NCBI RefSeq assembly: GCF_003355455.1
Contig: NZ_CP031357.1
Location: forward strand, 1,776,501 to 1,840,500
Reading direction: 5' to 3'
Length of the DNA stretch: 64,000 nt
Source: Erythrobacter aureus
Lineage (GTDB): Bacteria; Pseudomonadota; Alphaproteobacteria; Sphingomonadales; Sphingomonadaceae
The notes under the pieces were generated by a model that was not told the DNA's origin, ran no database searches, and worked only from the letters and a program-made list of their open reading frames with translations. The translations under genes were made by a program, and so were the position numbers. Shown piece by piece: positions 44,792 through 53,663 of this stretch (position 1 is its first letter; the number at the start of each line of letters is the position of its first letter).

Positions 44792-45799
44792 ATGGCGACC
44801 AAGGTTGCAATCAATGGCTTCGGACGTATCGGCCGCCTCGTGGCGCGCGCCATTCTGGAACGTGACGATCATGATCTCGAGCTCGTTTCGATCAACGATC
44901 TGGCCGATACCAAGTCGAACGCCCTGCTGTTCCAGTACGACAGCACGCACGGCCGTTTCCCCGGCACGGTCGAAGTCGGCGACAATGCGATCATCGTGAA
45001 TGGCAAGTCGATCGCGGTGACCAGCGAGCGCGATCCGGGCAACCTGCCGCATGGCAAAATGGGCGTCGATATTGTCCTCGAATGCACCGGCGTCTTCCAG
45101 AGCCACGAAGCGGCCGAACCGCATCTCAAAGCTGGCGCCAAGCGCGTGCTGATCTCCGCTCCGGCGAAAAATGTTTCGGCCACAATCGTATACGGTGTAA
45201 ACCACGAAACGCTGACCGCCGAGGACGTGATCGTCTCCAACGCTAGCTGCACCACCAATTGTCTCTCGCCGGTTGCCAAGGTGCTGCACGACACCGTGGG
45301 TATCGAGCGCGGCTTCATGACCACCATTCACAGCTACACCAACGACCAGCGCATGCTCGACCAGATGCACGGCGACATGCGCCGTGCCCGCGGCGGTGCG
45401 CAGAACATGATCCCGACCACCACCGGCGCAGCCCGCGCGGTCGGCCTCGTGCTGCCCGAACTGGCCGGCAAGCTCGACGGCAGCTCGGTGCGCGTACCGA
45501 CGCCCAACGTCAGCCTTGTCGATCTCGTCTTCACGCCCGGCCGCGATACCAGCGCCGAGGAACTGAACGCAGCCCTAAAGGCGGCTTCGGAAGGGGCAAT
45601 GAAAGGCGTGCTCGACTATACCGACCAGCCGCTCGTCAGCAGCGATTTCAACCATCATCCGGCCAGTTCGACAGTCGACAGCCTGGAAACCAGCGTGATG
45701 GAAGGCAAGCTTGCCCGCGTCGTCAGCTGGTACGACAATGAATGGGGCTTCTCGAACCGCATGATCGACACCGCCGGCGTGATGGCGAAGTTCCTTTAA
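44792..45799 (+). CDS. gap: Glyceraldehyde-3-phosphate dehydrogenase
   Basis: A 335-aa type I GAPDH. Rossmann motif INGFGRIGRLVAR, then ISAPAKN, catalytic Cys153 in NASCTTNCLSP with His in TIHSYTNDQ, and WYDNEWGFSNRM near the C-terminus. The coenzyme-loop sequence SINDLADTKSN lacks the classical Asp that marks strictly NAD-dependent glycolytic forms, so cofactor preference is open. AGGAG precedes the start. Second gene of the tkt-gap-pgk unit. Confidence 0.97.
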   Translation: MATKVAINGFGRIGRLVARAILERDDHDLELVSINDLADTKSNALLFQYDSTHGRFPGTVEVGDNAIIVNGKSIAVTSERDPGNLPHGKMGVDIVLECTGVFQSHEAAEPHLKAGAKRVLISAPAKNVSATIVYGVNHETLTAEDVIVSNASCTTNCLSPVAKVLHDTVGIERGFMTTIHSYTNDQRMLDQMHGDMRRARGGAQNMIPTTTGAARAVGLVLPELAGKLDGSSVRVPTPNVSLVDLVFTPGRDTSAEELNAALKAASEGAMKGVLDYTDQPLVSSDFNHHPASSTVDSLETSVMEGKLARVVSWYDNEWGFSNRMIDTAGVMAKFL

Positions 45800-45811
45800 G
45801 GACGAGAAAAA

Positions 45812-47011
45812 ATGAGCAGTTTCAGGACCCTGGACGACCTTGGCGATATTACCGGCAAGGTCGCATTGGTGCGCGTCGATCTCAACCTGCCGATGCAGGA
45901 AGGCCGCGCCTCCGATGTGACCCGGGCAGAGGCGGTCAAGCCGACCATCCTCGAGCTTGCCGACAAGGGTGCCAAGGTCCTGCTGCTCGCTCATTTCGGT
46001 CGTCCCAAGGGCCAGCGTCATTCGACCATGAGCACGAGCATGGTGCAAGGCGATGTGGAACGCGTGCTCGACCGCGAAATCATGTTCATCCCCGAGGTGA
46101 TGGGGCCGGTTGTCGAACAGTCGATCGGTATCCTGCGCGATGGCGATATCGGCTTGCTCGACAATGTCCGTTTCTGGCCGGGCGAGGAGGCCAATGACCC
46201 GGAATTTGCCAAGGGCATTGCCGCTCACGGCGATTTCTACGTCAACGATGCCTTTTCCGCTGCGCACCGCGCGCATGCCTCGACCGAGGGATTGGCGCAT
46301 CGCCTCCCGGCCTATGCCGGCCGTGCGATGGAAGCCGAGCTGAAGGCGCTCGACGCCGCGCTTGGCAACCCCGAAGCGCCGGTGGCTGCTATCGTCGGCG
46401 GAGCCAAGGTCTCGACCAAGCTCGACGTGCTCCACAACCTGGTCGGCAAGGTCGAGCATCTCGTTATCGGCGGGGGCATGGCCAATACCTTCCTCGCCGC
46501 GAAGGGCGTCGATGTCGGCAAATCGCTGTGCGAGCATGACCTTGCCGACACGGCCAACCGGATCATGGATGAAGCGGATCATGCCGGTTGCACCGTCCAC
46601 CTGCCGTATGACGTGGTGGTGGCGAAAGAGTTTTCTGCCAACCCGCCATCTCTGCGGACATCCAACGTTCATGAGGTCGCCAAGGACGAAATGATCCTAG
46701 ATATCGGTCCGTTGGCGGTGGAAGCCTTGGGCGATGTCCTCAAAACCTGTCGTACGCTGGTATGGAACGGTCCGCTGGGTGCATTCGAAACCGAACCTTT
46801 CGATGCGGCCACGGTCTCCCTAGCCAAAACGGCGGCTGCTCTGACGCAGGATGGTTCGCTGATTTCCGTAGCTGGTGGTGGCGATACCGTCGCCGCGCTC
46901 GCGCATGCCGGGGTCAAAGATGACTTCACCTTCGTATCTACTGCGGGCGGCGCGTTCCTGGAATGGATGGAAGGCAAGGATCTGCCCGGCGTTGCGGCGC
47001 TGACCGCATGA
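45812..47011 (+). CDS. pgk: Phosphoglycerate kinase
   Basis: A 399-aa two-domain kinase interconverting 1,3-bisphosphoglycerate and 3-phosphoglycerate. Signature VALVRVDLNLPMQEG at the N-terminus, LLLAHFGRPKGQ, AAIVGGAKVSTKLDVL in the hinge, and the nucleotide loop ISVAGGGDTVAALAHAG. It follows gap by 12 bases and overlaps the thioesterase start as ATGA. Confidence 0.97.
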   Translation: MSSFRTLDDLGDITGKVALVRVDLNLPMQEGRASDVTRAEAVKPTILELADKGAKVLLLAHFGRPKGQRHSTMSTSMVQGDVERVLDREIMFIPEVMGPVVEQSIGILRDGDIGLLDNVRFWPGEEANDPEFAKGIAAHGDFYVNDAFSAAHRAHASTEGLAHRLPAYAGRAMEAELKALDAALGNPEAPVAAIVGGAKVSTKLDVLHNLVGKVEHLVIGGGMANTFLAAKGVDVGKSLCEHDLADTANRIMDEADHAGCTVHLPYDVVVAKEFSANPPSLRTSNVHEVAKDEMILDIGPLAVEALGDVLKTCRTLVWNGPLGAFETEPFDAATVSLAKTAAALTQDGSLISVAGGGDTVAALAHAGVKDDFTFVSTAGGAFLEWMEGKDLPGVAALTA

Positions 47012-47463
47012 GCGAGAACGAAGCGGTAGGATCGAGCGGTGGTCTCGTGCCTGTCACCGAAGGGGACTGGGCAGGATGGTCGGTATGGCAGGGCGACGCC
47101 TTCGAGCAGCGCGCGGGGCCGTTTTACGAGCGCCGCGAGGACGATGGCTCGATGGTTGCGGCCTTCCGCGCCGAAGAACGCCATATGAATGGCGCAGGCT
47201 TCATGCACGGTGGCTGCATGATGACCTTTGCCGATAGCGCTATCTTCACGATCGCGACCGATGCTCTTGCCGGTTCGCACGGCGTGACCATGCATCTGGC
47301 AGGCGACTTCCTCGATCCGGCGCGCGTCGGCCAGTTGATCGAGGCGCGCGGAGAGGTTGTGCGCGCGGGCGGCAAGACGATCTATGTCGTCGGCATGATC
47401 CGGGCCGATGGTGCCCCGGTGCTCAGTTTCAACGGGATCATCCGAAAGATCACCAGGCGATAG
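47008..47463 (+). CDS. PaaI-type hotdog-fold thioesterase
   Basis: A 151-aa acyl-CoA thioesterase family protein. The hotdog helix signature NGAGFMHGGCMMTFADSAIF carries the usual Gly-rich turn and Asp, followed by a beta sheet (TMHLAGDFLDPARVGQLIEA). Substrate unknown. ATG 47008 overlaps the pgk stop as ATGA, so it is co-translated with pgk. A link to glycolysis is not obvious and may only be operon convenience. Confidence 0.88.
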   Translation: MSENEAVGSSGGLVPVTEGDWAGWSVWQGDAFEQRAGPFYERREDDGSMVAAFRAEERHMNGAGFMHGGCMMTFADSAIFTIATDALAGSHGVTMHLAGDFLDPARVGQLIEARGEVVRAGGKTIYVVGMIRADGAPVLSFNGIIRKITRR

Positions 47464-47494
47464 GCTCGCATGCTTTTTTGGTGAGATTCGCTTG

Positions 47495-48253
47495 CTAGCG
47501 ATATTCGGGATTGGGCGCGTCGAAGCGTCGTCCCTTGTTCCACAGATCGACCGAATTGCCATGCGCTGGGATGCCGCCCGCGTCCTTGAGCATCCGCGCC
47601 ATGTGCATCAGGTTCCAGGTCATGAAGGTCGTGTTGCGGCGGGTGAAATCATTGTCGAAACCGACATAGCCCGACCCATCTTCCTTCGCGTCGCCATAGC
47701 TCGGCCCGGGGCCTGCTTCGCCGATCCAGCCGGCATCGGCCTGGGGAGGAATGGTGTAGCCGACATGCTGCAGGGAATAGAGCACGCCCATGCCGACATG
47801 CTTTATTCCGTCTTCATTACCGGTAACGATACAGCCACCGACCTTTCCGTAGAAGATATATTGGCCGCGATCGTTGGTGTCGCCCGAATGGCCGTAGAGC
47901 CGTTCGATCAGGCGCTGGCAGACCGAACTTTTCTCGCCCAGCCAGATCGGTGTTCCGACGACAAGGATGTCGGCTGCACGCACTTTTTCCCAGATTGTCG
48001 GCCAGTCGTCGCGCTCGGCGCCGTGCTCGGTCATATCGGGATACACGCCCGGGGCGATATCGTGGTCGACAAGCCGCACGCTTTTTAACGCGACATCGTT
48101 CCTCACCAAAATTGCCTCCACAACGCCGAGCAGCTTGTCGGTGTGCGAACCTTGCGGCGTCGGCTTCAACGTACAGTTTATCGTCAAGGCCTTTAGGTCT
48201 GAAAAATCGGACGCGCTTTCGTCGCAGAGCTTTTGCTGGATGTCGTCGAGCAT
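47495..48253 (-). CDS. Flavodoxin-like / NADPH-dependent FMN reductase family protein
   Basis: A 252-aa flavodoxin-fold protein. After LKALTINCTLKPTPQGSHTD, a phosphate-binding-type loop, comes ADILVVGTPIWLGEKSSVCQRLIERL (typical of FMN-binding quinone reductases and WrbA-like proteins), then a Gly-rich C-terminal half. Likely a cytoplasmic FMN-dependent reductase of unknown substrate. GGGGAGA precedes ATG 48253. It runs convergent to the thioesterase and divergent from the aldolase gene, with a 256-base gap between. Confidence 0.83.
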   Translation of the reverse strand: MLDDIQQKLCDESASDFSDLKALTINCTLKPTPQGSHTDKLLGVVEAILVRNDVALKSVRLVDHDIAPGVYPDMTEHGAERDDWPTIWEKVRAADILVVGTPIWLGEKSSVCQRLIERLYGHSGDTNDRGQYIFYGKVGGCIVTGNEDGIKHVGMGVLYSLQHVGYTIPPQADAGWIGEAGPGPSYGDAKEDGSGYVGFDNDFTRRNTTFMTWNLMHMARMLKDAGGIPAHGNSVDLWNKGRRFDAPNPEYR

Positions 48254-48509
48254 GCAATCTCCCCATGTCCGTCGAGAATACGTTTGAGGACCGAGATAGT
48301 TACAGTTGCCGGTGCTCGCGGTGGCGGGGCCGCTCGCATTGACCGGGCACTGGTCCGGATGTCGCAGTACACTCGGTTCCTGCAACGTCTCCGCGATAGC
48401 TGACCATGGCTCGCCAATAAGTCACGCACCGCTGTTGCAGGCGCGAAATCGCTTTTGTATGGCGCGCGCGTACGAATGCACGATCAGTACCAGACGCGGG
48501 GTTTTCCAG

Positions 48510-49397
48510 ATGACTTTTGATGAGATGAAGGCGCGTATCGCCGAAGGCCAGGGCTTCATTGCAGCACTCGATCAGTCGGGCGGTTCGACCCCCAAGGCAC
48601 TCAAGGGGTATGGAGTCGATGATACGGCATGGAGCACGGAGGACGAAATGTTCGGCCTGATCCATGAAATGCGCCAGCGCATTATCGAAGCGCCCAGCTT
48701 CGGCAATGGCAAGGTGATCGGCGCCATTCTGTTTGAAAAGACCATGGAAGGGGTGAGTGGCGGTAAGCCGGTTCCGGCGCGCCTCAAGGAGCGCGGAATC
48801 GTACCGTTTCTCAAGGTCGACAAGGGGCTCGAAGACGAACGCGACGGTGCACAGCTGATGAAGCCCAATCCGGGCCTCGAAGCTATGTGCCATCGCGCCA
48901 AGGAACTCGGCGTTTTCGGCACCAAGATGCGTAGCGTCATCAAGTCGGCCAATCCGGTCGGAATCAAGGAAGCCGTCCACCAGCAGTTCGCCGAAGGCGC
49001 GCGTATCCTCAGCTCCGGTCTGGTGCCGATGCTGGAGCCCGAATACGACATCACCGCTGACGATCGTGCCGAAGGCGAAAAAATCCTGCTCGACGCGATC
49101 GAGGAAGGGCTCGATGCGCTGCCCGAAGGCCAGCAGGTCATGCTCAAACTATCGATCCCCAAGGAAGCTGGCCTCTATTCCGGGCTTACCAAGCACCCCA
49201 AGGTGCTTCGCGTTGTCGCTCTGTCGGGTGGGTATTCGACTGACGAAGCCTGCCGTGAGCTGGCAAAGAACCCCGGTATGATCGCCAGCTTCAGCCGCGG
49301 TCTGCTGCAGGACCTGCGCGCCACGCAGAGCGATGAGGAGTTCGACCGGACCCTCTCGGGCGCGATCGACCAGATCCACGCGGCCAGCGTCGCCTGA
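48510..49397 (+). CDS. fda: Class I fructose-bisphosphate aldolase (Staphylococcus type)
   Basis: Schiff-base aldolase of 295 aa. Signatures: EGQGFIAALDQSGGSTPKALKGYG at the start (split here by position 12-35), GAILFEKTMEG, VPFLKVDKGLEDE, GTKMRSVIK and QVMLKLSIPKEAGLY with probable Schiff-base Lys. ATG 48510 is preferred because an upstream in-frame ATG (48459) adds residues outside the family. The ribosome site is weak. An 8-bp inverted repeat (CCTGCAAC at 48379, GTTGCAGG at 48434) lies in the leader. The stop is three bases from the stop of the opposing lipoprotein gene. Confidence 0.93.
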   Translation: MTFDEMKARIAEGQGFIAALDQSGGSTPKALKGYGVDDTAWSTEDEMFGLIHEMRQRIIEAPSFGNGKVIGAILFEKTMEGVSGGKPVPARLKERGIVPFLKVDKGLEDERDGAQLMKPNPGLEAMCHRAKELGVFGTKMRSVIKSANPVGIKEAVHQQFAEGARILSSGLVPMLEPEYDITADDRAEGEKILLDAIEEGLDALPEGQQVMLKLSIPKEAGLYSGLTKHPKVLRVVALSGGYSTDEACRELAKNPGMIASFSRGLLQDLRATQSDEEFDRTLSGAIDQIHAASVA

Positions 49398-49400
49398 AGC

Positions 49401-49790
49401 TCAGCGTCTCTCGAAAATAAAGCGATAATCGCCGGGAGCGATCTGGCCGTCAGTGGTCTGCTCCGGCGTAGCGGACACCAGCACGTAGGTCCGCCCCATC
49501 ACCTCATAGGGTTCGCCCAGGGTGAGCGGGGCGGTCTGCGTCCAGTGCGTGGCCGCAATGCGTGTCGAGACGGTGAGCTTGCCCGCCCAGACGCAGCGTG
49601 CGTTGACCGGGCAGCGGCTGTCTTCCTTCACCGCCAAGGGTGTCAGGATCGCATCGCCCGCCCAGACCGGCTGCGCTGTCGCAACCGCCGTACCCTGCGC
49701 TGCGGCCTCGCTGCCGGACATCGGCGTATCGGGAATGATGGCACAGGCGGTGAGGGGGATAAGCAGCGCGGCGGCAAATAGCGTTTTCAT
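49401..49790 (-). CDS. Putative lipoprotein of unknown function
   Basis: A 129-aa protein with a lipoprotein signal peptide (LIPLTAC, Cys16 from ATG 49790). The mature part holds a C-x5-C pair in a SRCPVNARCVWAGKLTV segment, a pattern I have seen in small bacterial envelope proteins without a firm function, and a short C-terminal domain (YVLVSATPEQT, YRFIFERR). A start nine bases earlier (49799) is also possible. It stands alone between convergent fda and divergent thiE. Confidence 0.7.
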   Translation of the reverse strand: MKTLFAAALLIPLTACAIIPDTPMSGSEAAAQGTAVATAQPVWAGDAILTPLAVKEDSRCPVNARCVWAGKLTVSTRIAATHWTQTAPLTLGEPYEVMGRTYVLVSATPEQTTDGQIAPGDYRFIFERR

Positions 49791-49871
49791 GCCTGCCATT
49801 AGAAGTGCCACACGCTTTCGCAGGTCTGAATGCGTGACGAAATGCGATCGGCGTTCTAGAGAGCGCCTCCG

Positions 49872-50507
49872 ATGACTGATACCATGCCCTCGACCCAGCT
49901 CTATCTCATCTCGCCGCTCGATGTATCGGGCGATTTCCCAGCGCGGCTTGAACGCGCGCTCGATGCCGGACCCGGTCTCGTTACCGCCTTCCAATTCCGG
50001 GTAAAAGGTATCGACCAGCACGAGGCCGCAACGCTCGCCGAACCGTTGCAGGCTATTTGCGCGGCGCGCGACGTCGCCTTCATCGTCAACGATGACATTG
50101 CGCTTGCAAAGCGTCTCAGGGCGGACGGCGTCCATCTGGGTCAGGGCGACGGCGATCCCAGGGACGCGCGCGAGCAGCTTGGCCGCGAAGCACAGATCGG
50201 GGTGACCTGTCACGCATCGCGCCATCTCGCGCTCGAAGCCGGCGAGGCGGGAGCAGACTACGTCGCTTTCGGCGCGTTCTTCCCCAGCACGACGAAGGAC
50301 ACCGAGCATCGCGCCGAACTCGCACTGTTGGAATGGTGGAGCGAAATGGTCGAACTGCCCTCGGTCGCGATCGGTGGCATCACGCCTGACAATTGCAGGC
50401 CGCTGATAGAGGCAGGGGCGGACTTCCTCGCCGTGTCGGGTGCGGTGTGGAACGGCGACGAAGTTGCCGCAATAAAAGCTTTCGCGGAGCAAATCGCCCC
50501 TGCGTGA
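49872..50507 (+). CDS. thiE: Thiamine phosphate synthase
   Basis: Joins HMP pyrophosphate and thiazole phosphate; 211 aa TIM barrel. Landmarks: FQFRVKGID (in place of the usual QxR/K-x-K), NDDIALAKRLRADGVHLGQGDGD, TCHASRHLALEAGEAGADYVAFGAFFPS (longer form with TK after it), SVAIGGITPDN and FLAVSGAVW. No thiamine (TPP) riboswitch is visible in the 80-base leader. The gene is not with other thi genes. Confidence 0.9.
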   Translation: MTDTMPSTQLYLISPLDVSGDFPARLERALDAGPGLVTAFQFRVKGIDQHEAATLAEPLQAICAARDVAFIVNDDIALAKRLRADGVHLGQGDGDPRDAREQLGREAQIGVTCHASRHLALEAGEAGADYVAFGAFFPSTTKDTEHRAELALLEWWSEMVELPSVAIGGITPDNCRPLIEAGADFLAVSGAVWNGDEVAAIKAFAEQIAPA

Positions 50508-50560
50508 GTTTGGTGACCTGAAGGGGCGTAGCTGCGTCCCCCGTTTCAGGAAGGGTCCCC

Positions 50561-51796
50561 ATGCGTATATTCGTTCTCGCCGCCGTTTCCTCGTTGGCCC
50601 TCGCCGCGTGTGGCATGCAGGGCCAGGACAATAAGCAAGAAGGCGATCCGGTCGCCAACAGCGATAGCGGCAGGGATTATGGCTACGAGACCTATGGCGA
50701 CGACAACCTCGCCGATACCATGGCCTCAAACGACGATCGCTACCGGAACGAGATCGGCGCGGATGCCGGAGGCGAGCAGGCGCAGCCGTCCGAATTGCCC
50801 GATGCCGAAGAGCGCCCAATCATGCAGGCACAGGTTGTGCTCGACCGCGTTGGTTTCGGTCCCGGCGTGATCGACGGCAAGATGGGAATGAGTACGGAAA
50901 ACGCCCTTCGGGGCTTCCAGGAAGCGAACGATCTCGAGATTACCGGCAAGCTCGACGAAGCGACCAAGAGCGCACTTGCCGATTGGGAGCGGATACCGGC
51001 GACCCGCGTGGTCACGATCCCCGCAAGCTGGGGCGAGGAACGCTATATCGATATGCCGGAAGACGTTGCCGAGAAAGCGAAGCTCGAACGCCTCGGCTAC
51101 GCGTCGCTTGACGAGCGCCTTGCCGAGCGATTCCATACCACGGTGGAAGTGCTCAAACAGCTTAATCCGAACGGCCAGCCAGCTACAGCGGCGGATATCA
51201 AGGGGCCGAACCCACAGCCTACACCCACGCCCGACATCGCGCGTCCGGACGGACAAGAGCCGAGTTATTTCCAAGCGGGCCAACAGATCCGCGTTCCCAA
51301 TATCGGCGGCGACCGCATTGCGCCGGGATCGATCGAGGACGGCAACTGGCAGCGCACGCTCGCCTCGCTGGGTGTCGGAACCGAACAGCCAGAGGTGGAT
51401 CGCATCGTCGTGAGCAAGGCGGGCAAGACATTGAAGGCCTATCGGGGTGACGAGCTGGTTGCGCTGTTCACGGTGAGTTCGGGCTCGAGCGAATTCCCGC
51501 TCCCGATCGGAGAATGGGATATCCTCGGCGAGGCTTACAATCCGCCCTATAGCTACGATCCCGAAGTGCTCGGCGAAGGCGAGGGAGAGACTTACACTTT
51601 GGCTCCAGGACCCAATTCGCCTGTCGGCGTGGTGTGGATCGACCTCAGCAAGGAGCATTACGGTATCCACGGGACGCCCGACCCCGAAACGATCGGTCGG
51701 GCTCAGTCGAGCGGTTGTGTGCGCCTGACGAATTGGGATGCGGCGCGGCTTGCCGGGATGGTATCGCAATCGACGCAGGTGATTTTCGAACCATAA
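50561..51796 (+). CDS. Lipoprotein L,D-transpeptidase with peptidoglycan-binding domain
   Basis: Cell-wall crosslinking enzyme, 411 aa. Lipobox ALAAC (Cys17), an acidic linker, a PG_binding_1 domain (QVVLDRVGFGPGVIDGKMG then ALRGFQEANDLEITGKLD), a LysM-like middle (TTVEVLKQLNP, FQAGQQIRVPN) and a YkuD catalytic domain from about residue 285. The active site is complete: YGIHGTPDPETIG and SSGCVRLTNWD (nucleophile Cys386, Arg388). It is anchored on the periplasmic side. A small hairpin (CCTGAAGGGG with CCCC and TTCAGG, 50517-50550) lies in the leader. The M23 peptidase gene follows by 17 bases. Confidence 0.93.
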   Translation: MRIFVLAAVSSLALAACGMQGQDNKQEGDPVANSDSGRDYGYETYGDDNLADTMASNDDRYRNEIGADAGGEQAQPSELPDAEERPIMQAQVVLDRVGFGPGVIDGKMGMSTENALRGFQEANDLEITGKLDEATKSALADWERIPATRVVTIPASWGEERYIDMPEDVAEKAKLERLGYASLDERLAERFHTTVEVLKQLNPNGQPATAADIKGPNPQPTPTPDIARPDGQEPSYFQAGQQIRVPNIGGDRIAPGSIEDGNWQRTLASLGVGTEQPEVDRIVVSKAGKTLKAYRGDELVALFTVSSGSSEFPLPIGEWDILGEAYNPPYSYDPEVLGEGEGETYTLAPGPNSPVGVVWIDLSKEHYGIHGTPDPETIGRAQSSGCVRLTNWDAARLAGMVSQSTQVIFEP

Positions 51797-51813
51797 GGCG
51801 CTAGGGTTCGAAC

Positions 51814-52509
51814 ATGGCCTTGATCGATCGCATTCTCACCATCATCGTTACCGCCACGATTACCAGCGCGGTCTGGATCGTCGCTGGGGGCAGCCTCATC
51901 GAGAATGCGTCCAGTGTGAGCCAGCGCGAGCGGACACGTCCGGCAGAGGCCGCGCCGAGTCCGAACGCGGCGACCGCCGATCGAGGGGCAGAGCCTGATA
52001 CAGAGGGGAGCGATACCCCTGCTGGCACAGCGCTCGATTCATCGGTTACTTCCGTGCCCGATGCGCGTAGCGGTCGCGAATTGGTCGTTCCCGTGCTCAA
52101 CGTCCGCCCAAGCGAGCTAACAGATACATTCAGCGATTCGCGCGCGGACGGATCGCGCCTGCATGAGGCGATCGACATTATGGCGCCCAAAGGCACCAGC
52201 GTCGTGGCAGCGGGTCCGGGAGAAATCGAAAAGCTGTTTGAAAGCGATGCGGGTGGATTGACGATCTATGTTCGCTCGCCCGACCGCCGCACGATCCACT
52301 ATTACGCCCATCTCGACGAATATGCGCCGGGTCTCAAGGAAGGGCAGCGGGTACGGCGCGGCCAACGTCTCGGTACGGTCGGCAGCTCGGGAAATGCCTC
52401 CGAGGATGCGCCGCACCTGCATTTCGCAATTCTGCAGACGACCGAAGAAGCGGCATGGTGGGAGCCCGCCAACGCGGTGAATCCCTACCCATTGCTGACC
52501 AGCCGCTGA
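51814..52509 (+). CDS. M23 family metallopeptidase (LytM-type), membrane anchored
   Basis: A 231-aa peptidoglycan endopeptidase or amidase activator. One N-terminal helix (ILTIIVTATITSAVWIVAGG), about 70 residues of low-complexity linker, and a LytM domain with zinc ligands His117 and Asp121 (LHEAIDIMAPKG) and HLHF (His203), plus HYYAHLD. All ligands are present, so it is probably catalytic rather than a degenerate EnvC-like activator. Pairing with the L,D-transpeptidase suggests joint wall remodelling. Confidence 0.9.
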   Translation: MALIDRILTIIVTATITSAVWIVAGGSLIENASSVSQRERTRPAEAAPSPNAATADRGAEPDTEGSDTPAGTALDSSVTSVPDARSGRELVVPVLNVRPSELTDTFSDSRADGSRLHEAIDIMAPKGTSVVAAGPGEIEKLFESDAGGLTIYVRSPDRRTIHYYAHLDEYAPGLKEGQRVRRGQRLGTVGSSGNASEDAPHLHFAILQTTEEAAWWEPANAVNPYPLLTSR

Positions 52510-52878
52510 TCAGCTCTTGAGCGGCCCGGCGCGATGGCAGCGCAGGCGGCCCAGCTTTCCATCGCGTCCGACCTCTTGCAACAGACGCGATCCCAGCCGC
52601 ATGAAGCGCGCGCCGCGCATGGGACCACGGGTAAAGAGCACTCGCTTGCCCTCCATGAGATAGGTCCCGCTGCCCTTGGCGGTGCGGTAGCTCGACCCGC
52701 CGGTGATCGCGAAATCGCGGCCTTCCTGTTCGATCCACGCGGCACCGGTCGCATCGCCGGGTAGAGCGCAGACATACTCCCCCTGTTCGAGCAGCGAGAG
52801 ACGACCCTGCGCGAATGCAGGGGTCCAGGCAAGGCATGCCATCGCGGCGAAAACGGCTGTGTTTATGGCGTGTTTCAT
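52510..52878 (-). CDS. Small exported protein of unknown function
   Basis: A 122-aa protein with a signal peptide (cleavage after AFA, about residue 26). The mature part is about 95 residues with two Cys (EYVCALPG and LRCHRAG), probably disulfide bonded, and a beta-rich pattern (YLMEGKRVLFTRG). No family recognised. Its stop touches the stop of the M23 gene with no base between (TGATCA). It is divergent from efp. Confidence 0.65.
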   Translation of the reverse strand: MKHAINTAVFAAMACLAWTPAFAQGRLSLLEQGEYVCALPGDATGAAWIEQEGRDFAITGGSSYRTAKGSGTYLMEGKRVLFTRGPMRGARFMRLGSRLLQEVGRDGKLGRLRCHRAGPLKS

Positions 52879-53020
52879 ATGGTCCGTACACATAAGTAAA
52901 TAGCGAATGCATCGCTGCTTTTCCACTCGCTTGCCCGAAAGGCGCGGCTCGGCTAAGGCGCGCCCACATATCCGCCGTTGGGCGGGTGCGCTCTTTTTAC
53001 AAGTCGAAGGTAGCTTCCCC

Positions 53021-53584
53021 ATGAAGATCAGCGGCGTGGACATCCGTCCGGGCAACATCATAGAGTACGAAGGCGGCATCTGGAAGGTTGCCAAGATCCA
53101 GCATACGCAGCCCGGCAAGGGCGGCGCCTATATGCAGGTCGAGATGAAGAACCTGCAGGACGGCCGCAAGACCAATGTCCGCTTCCGCAGCGCCGATACG
53201 GTGGAAAAGGTGCGTCTCGATACGGCGGACTACCAGTTCCTTTACGAGGACGGCGACATGCTGGTCTTCATGGACCAGAACACCTACGAACAGATCAACC
53301 TGCCGAGCGACCTGCTCGGCGATGCGCGCCCGTTTTTGCAGGATGGCATGCAGGTAAAGCTCGAACTGTGGGAAGAAAAGCCCATCTCGGTCGAACTGCC
53401 GCAGCAGATCGAAGCCGAAATCGTCGAGGCCGATGCGGTGGTGAAGGGGCAAACCGCCTCATCCAGCTACAAGCCTGCCGTGCTCGATAATGGCGTTCGC
53501 ATCATGGTTCCGCCGCATATCGAAAGCGGTACCCGGATCATCGTCGACGTGTACGAGCAGAGCTACGTCGGCAAGGCCAACTGA
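53021..53584 (+). CDS. efp: Translation elongation factor P
   Basis: Relieves ribosome stalling at proline runs; 187 aa, three OB-like domains. The modification loop is HTQPGKGGAYMQV with Lys33 at the tip, and no Arg, so it belongs to the lysine type. The C-terminal domain ends IIVDVYEQSYVGKA. ATG 53021 gives MKISGVDIRPGN, the family start, with GAAGG ten bases upstream. No EpmA/EpmB gene adjoins. Confidence 0.96.
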   Translation: MKISGVDIRPGNIIEYEGGIWKVAKIQHTQPGKGGAYMQVEMKNLQDGRKTNVRFRSADTVEKVRLDTADYQFLYEDGDMLVFMDQNTYEQINLPSDLLGDARPFLQDGMQVKLELWEEKPISVELPQQIEAEIVEADAVVKGQTASSSYKPAVLDNGVRIMVPPHIESGTRIIVDVYEQSYVGKAN

Positions 53585-53663
53585 TTGCGCGTGGCCGGCG
53601 ATCGGGTCACCGTCCACTTTCCGGCGCGCATGATTCGCGCCCTGACCGAGTAAGAGAGTTTCA

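Noticed and set aside
49791..49871. TPP riboswitch upstream of thiE
   Set aside because: No CTGAGA or ACCTGATC-like elements in the 80-base leader.
52879..53020. Upstream start for efp at 52907
   Set aside because: The added residues do not resemble EF-P; ATG 53021 gives the conserved N-terminus.
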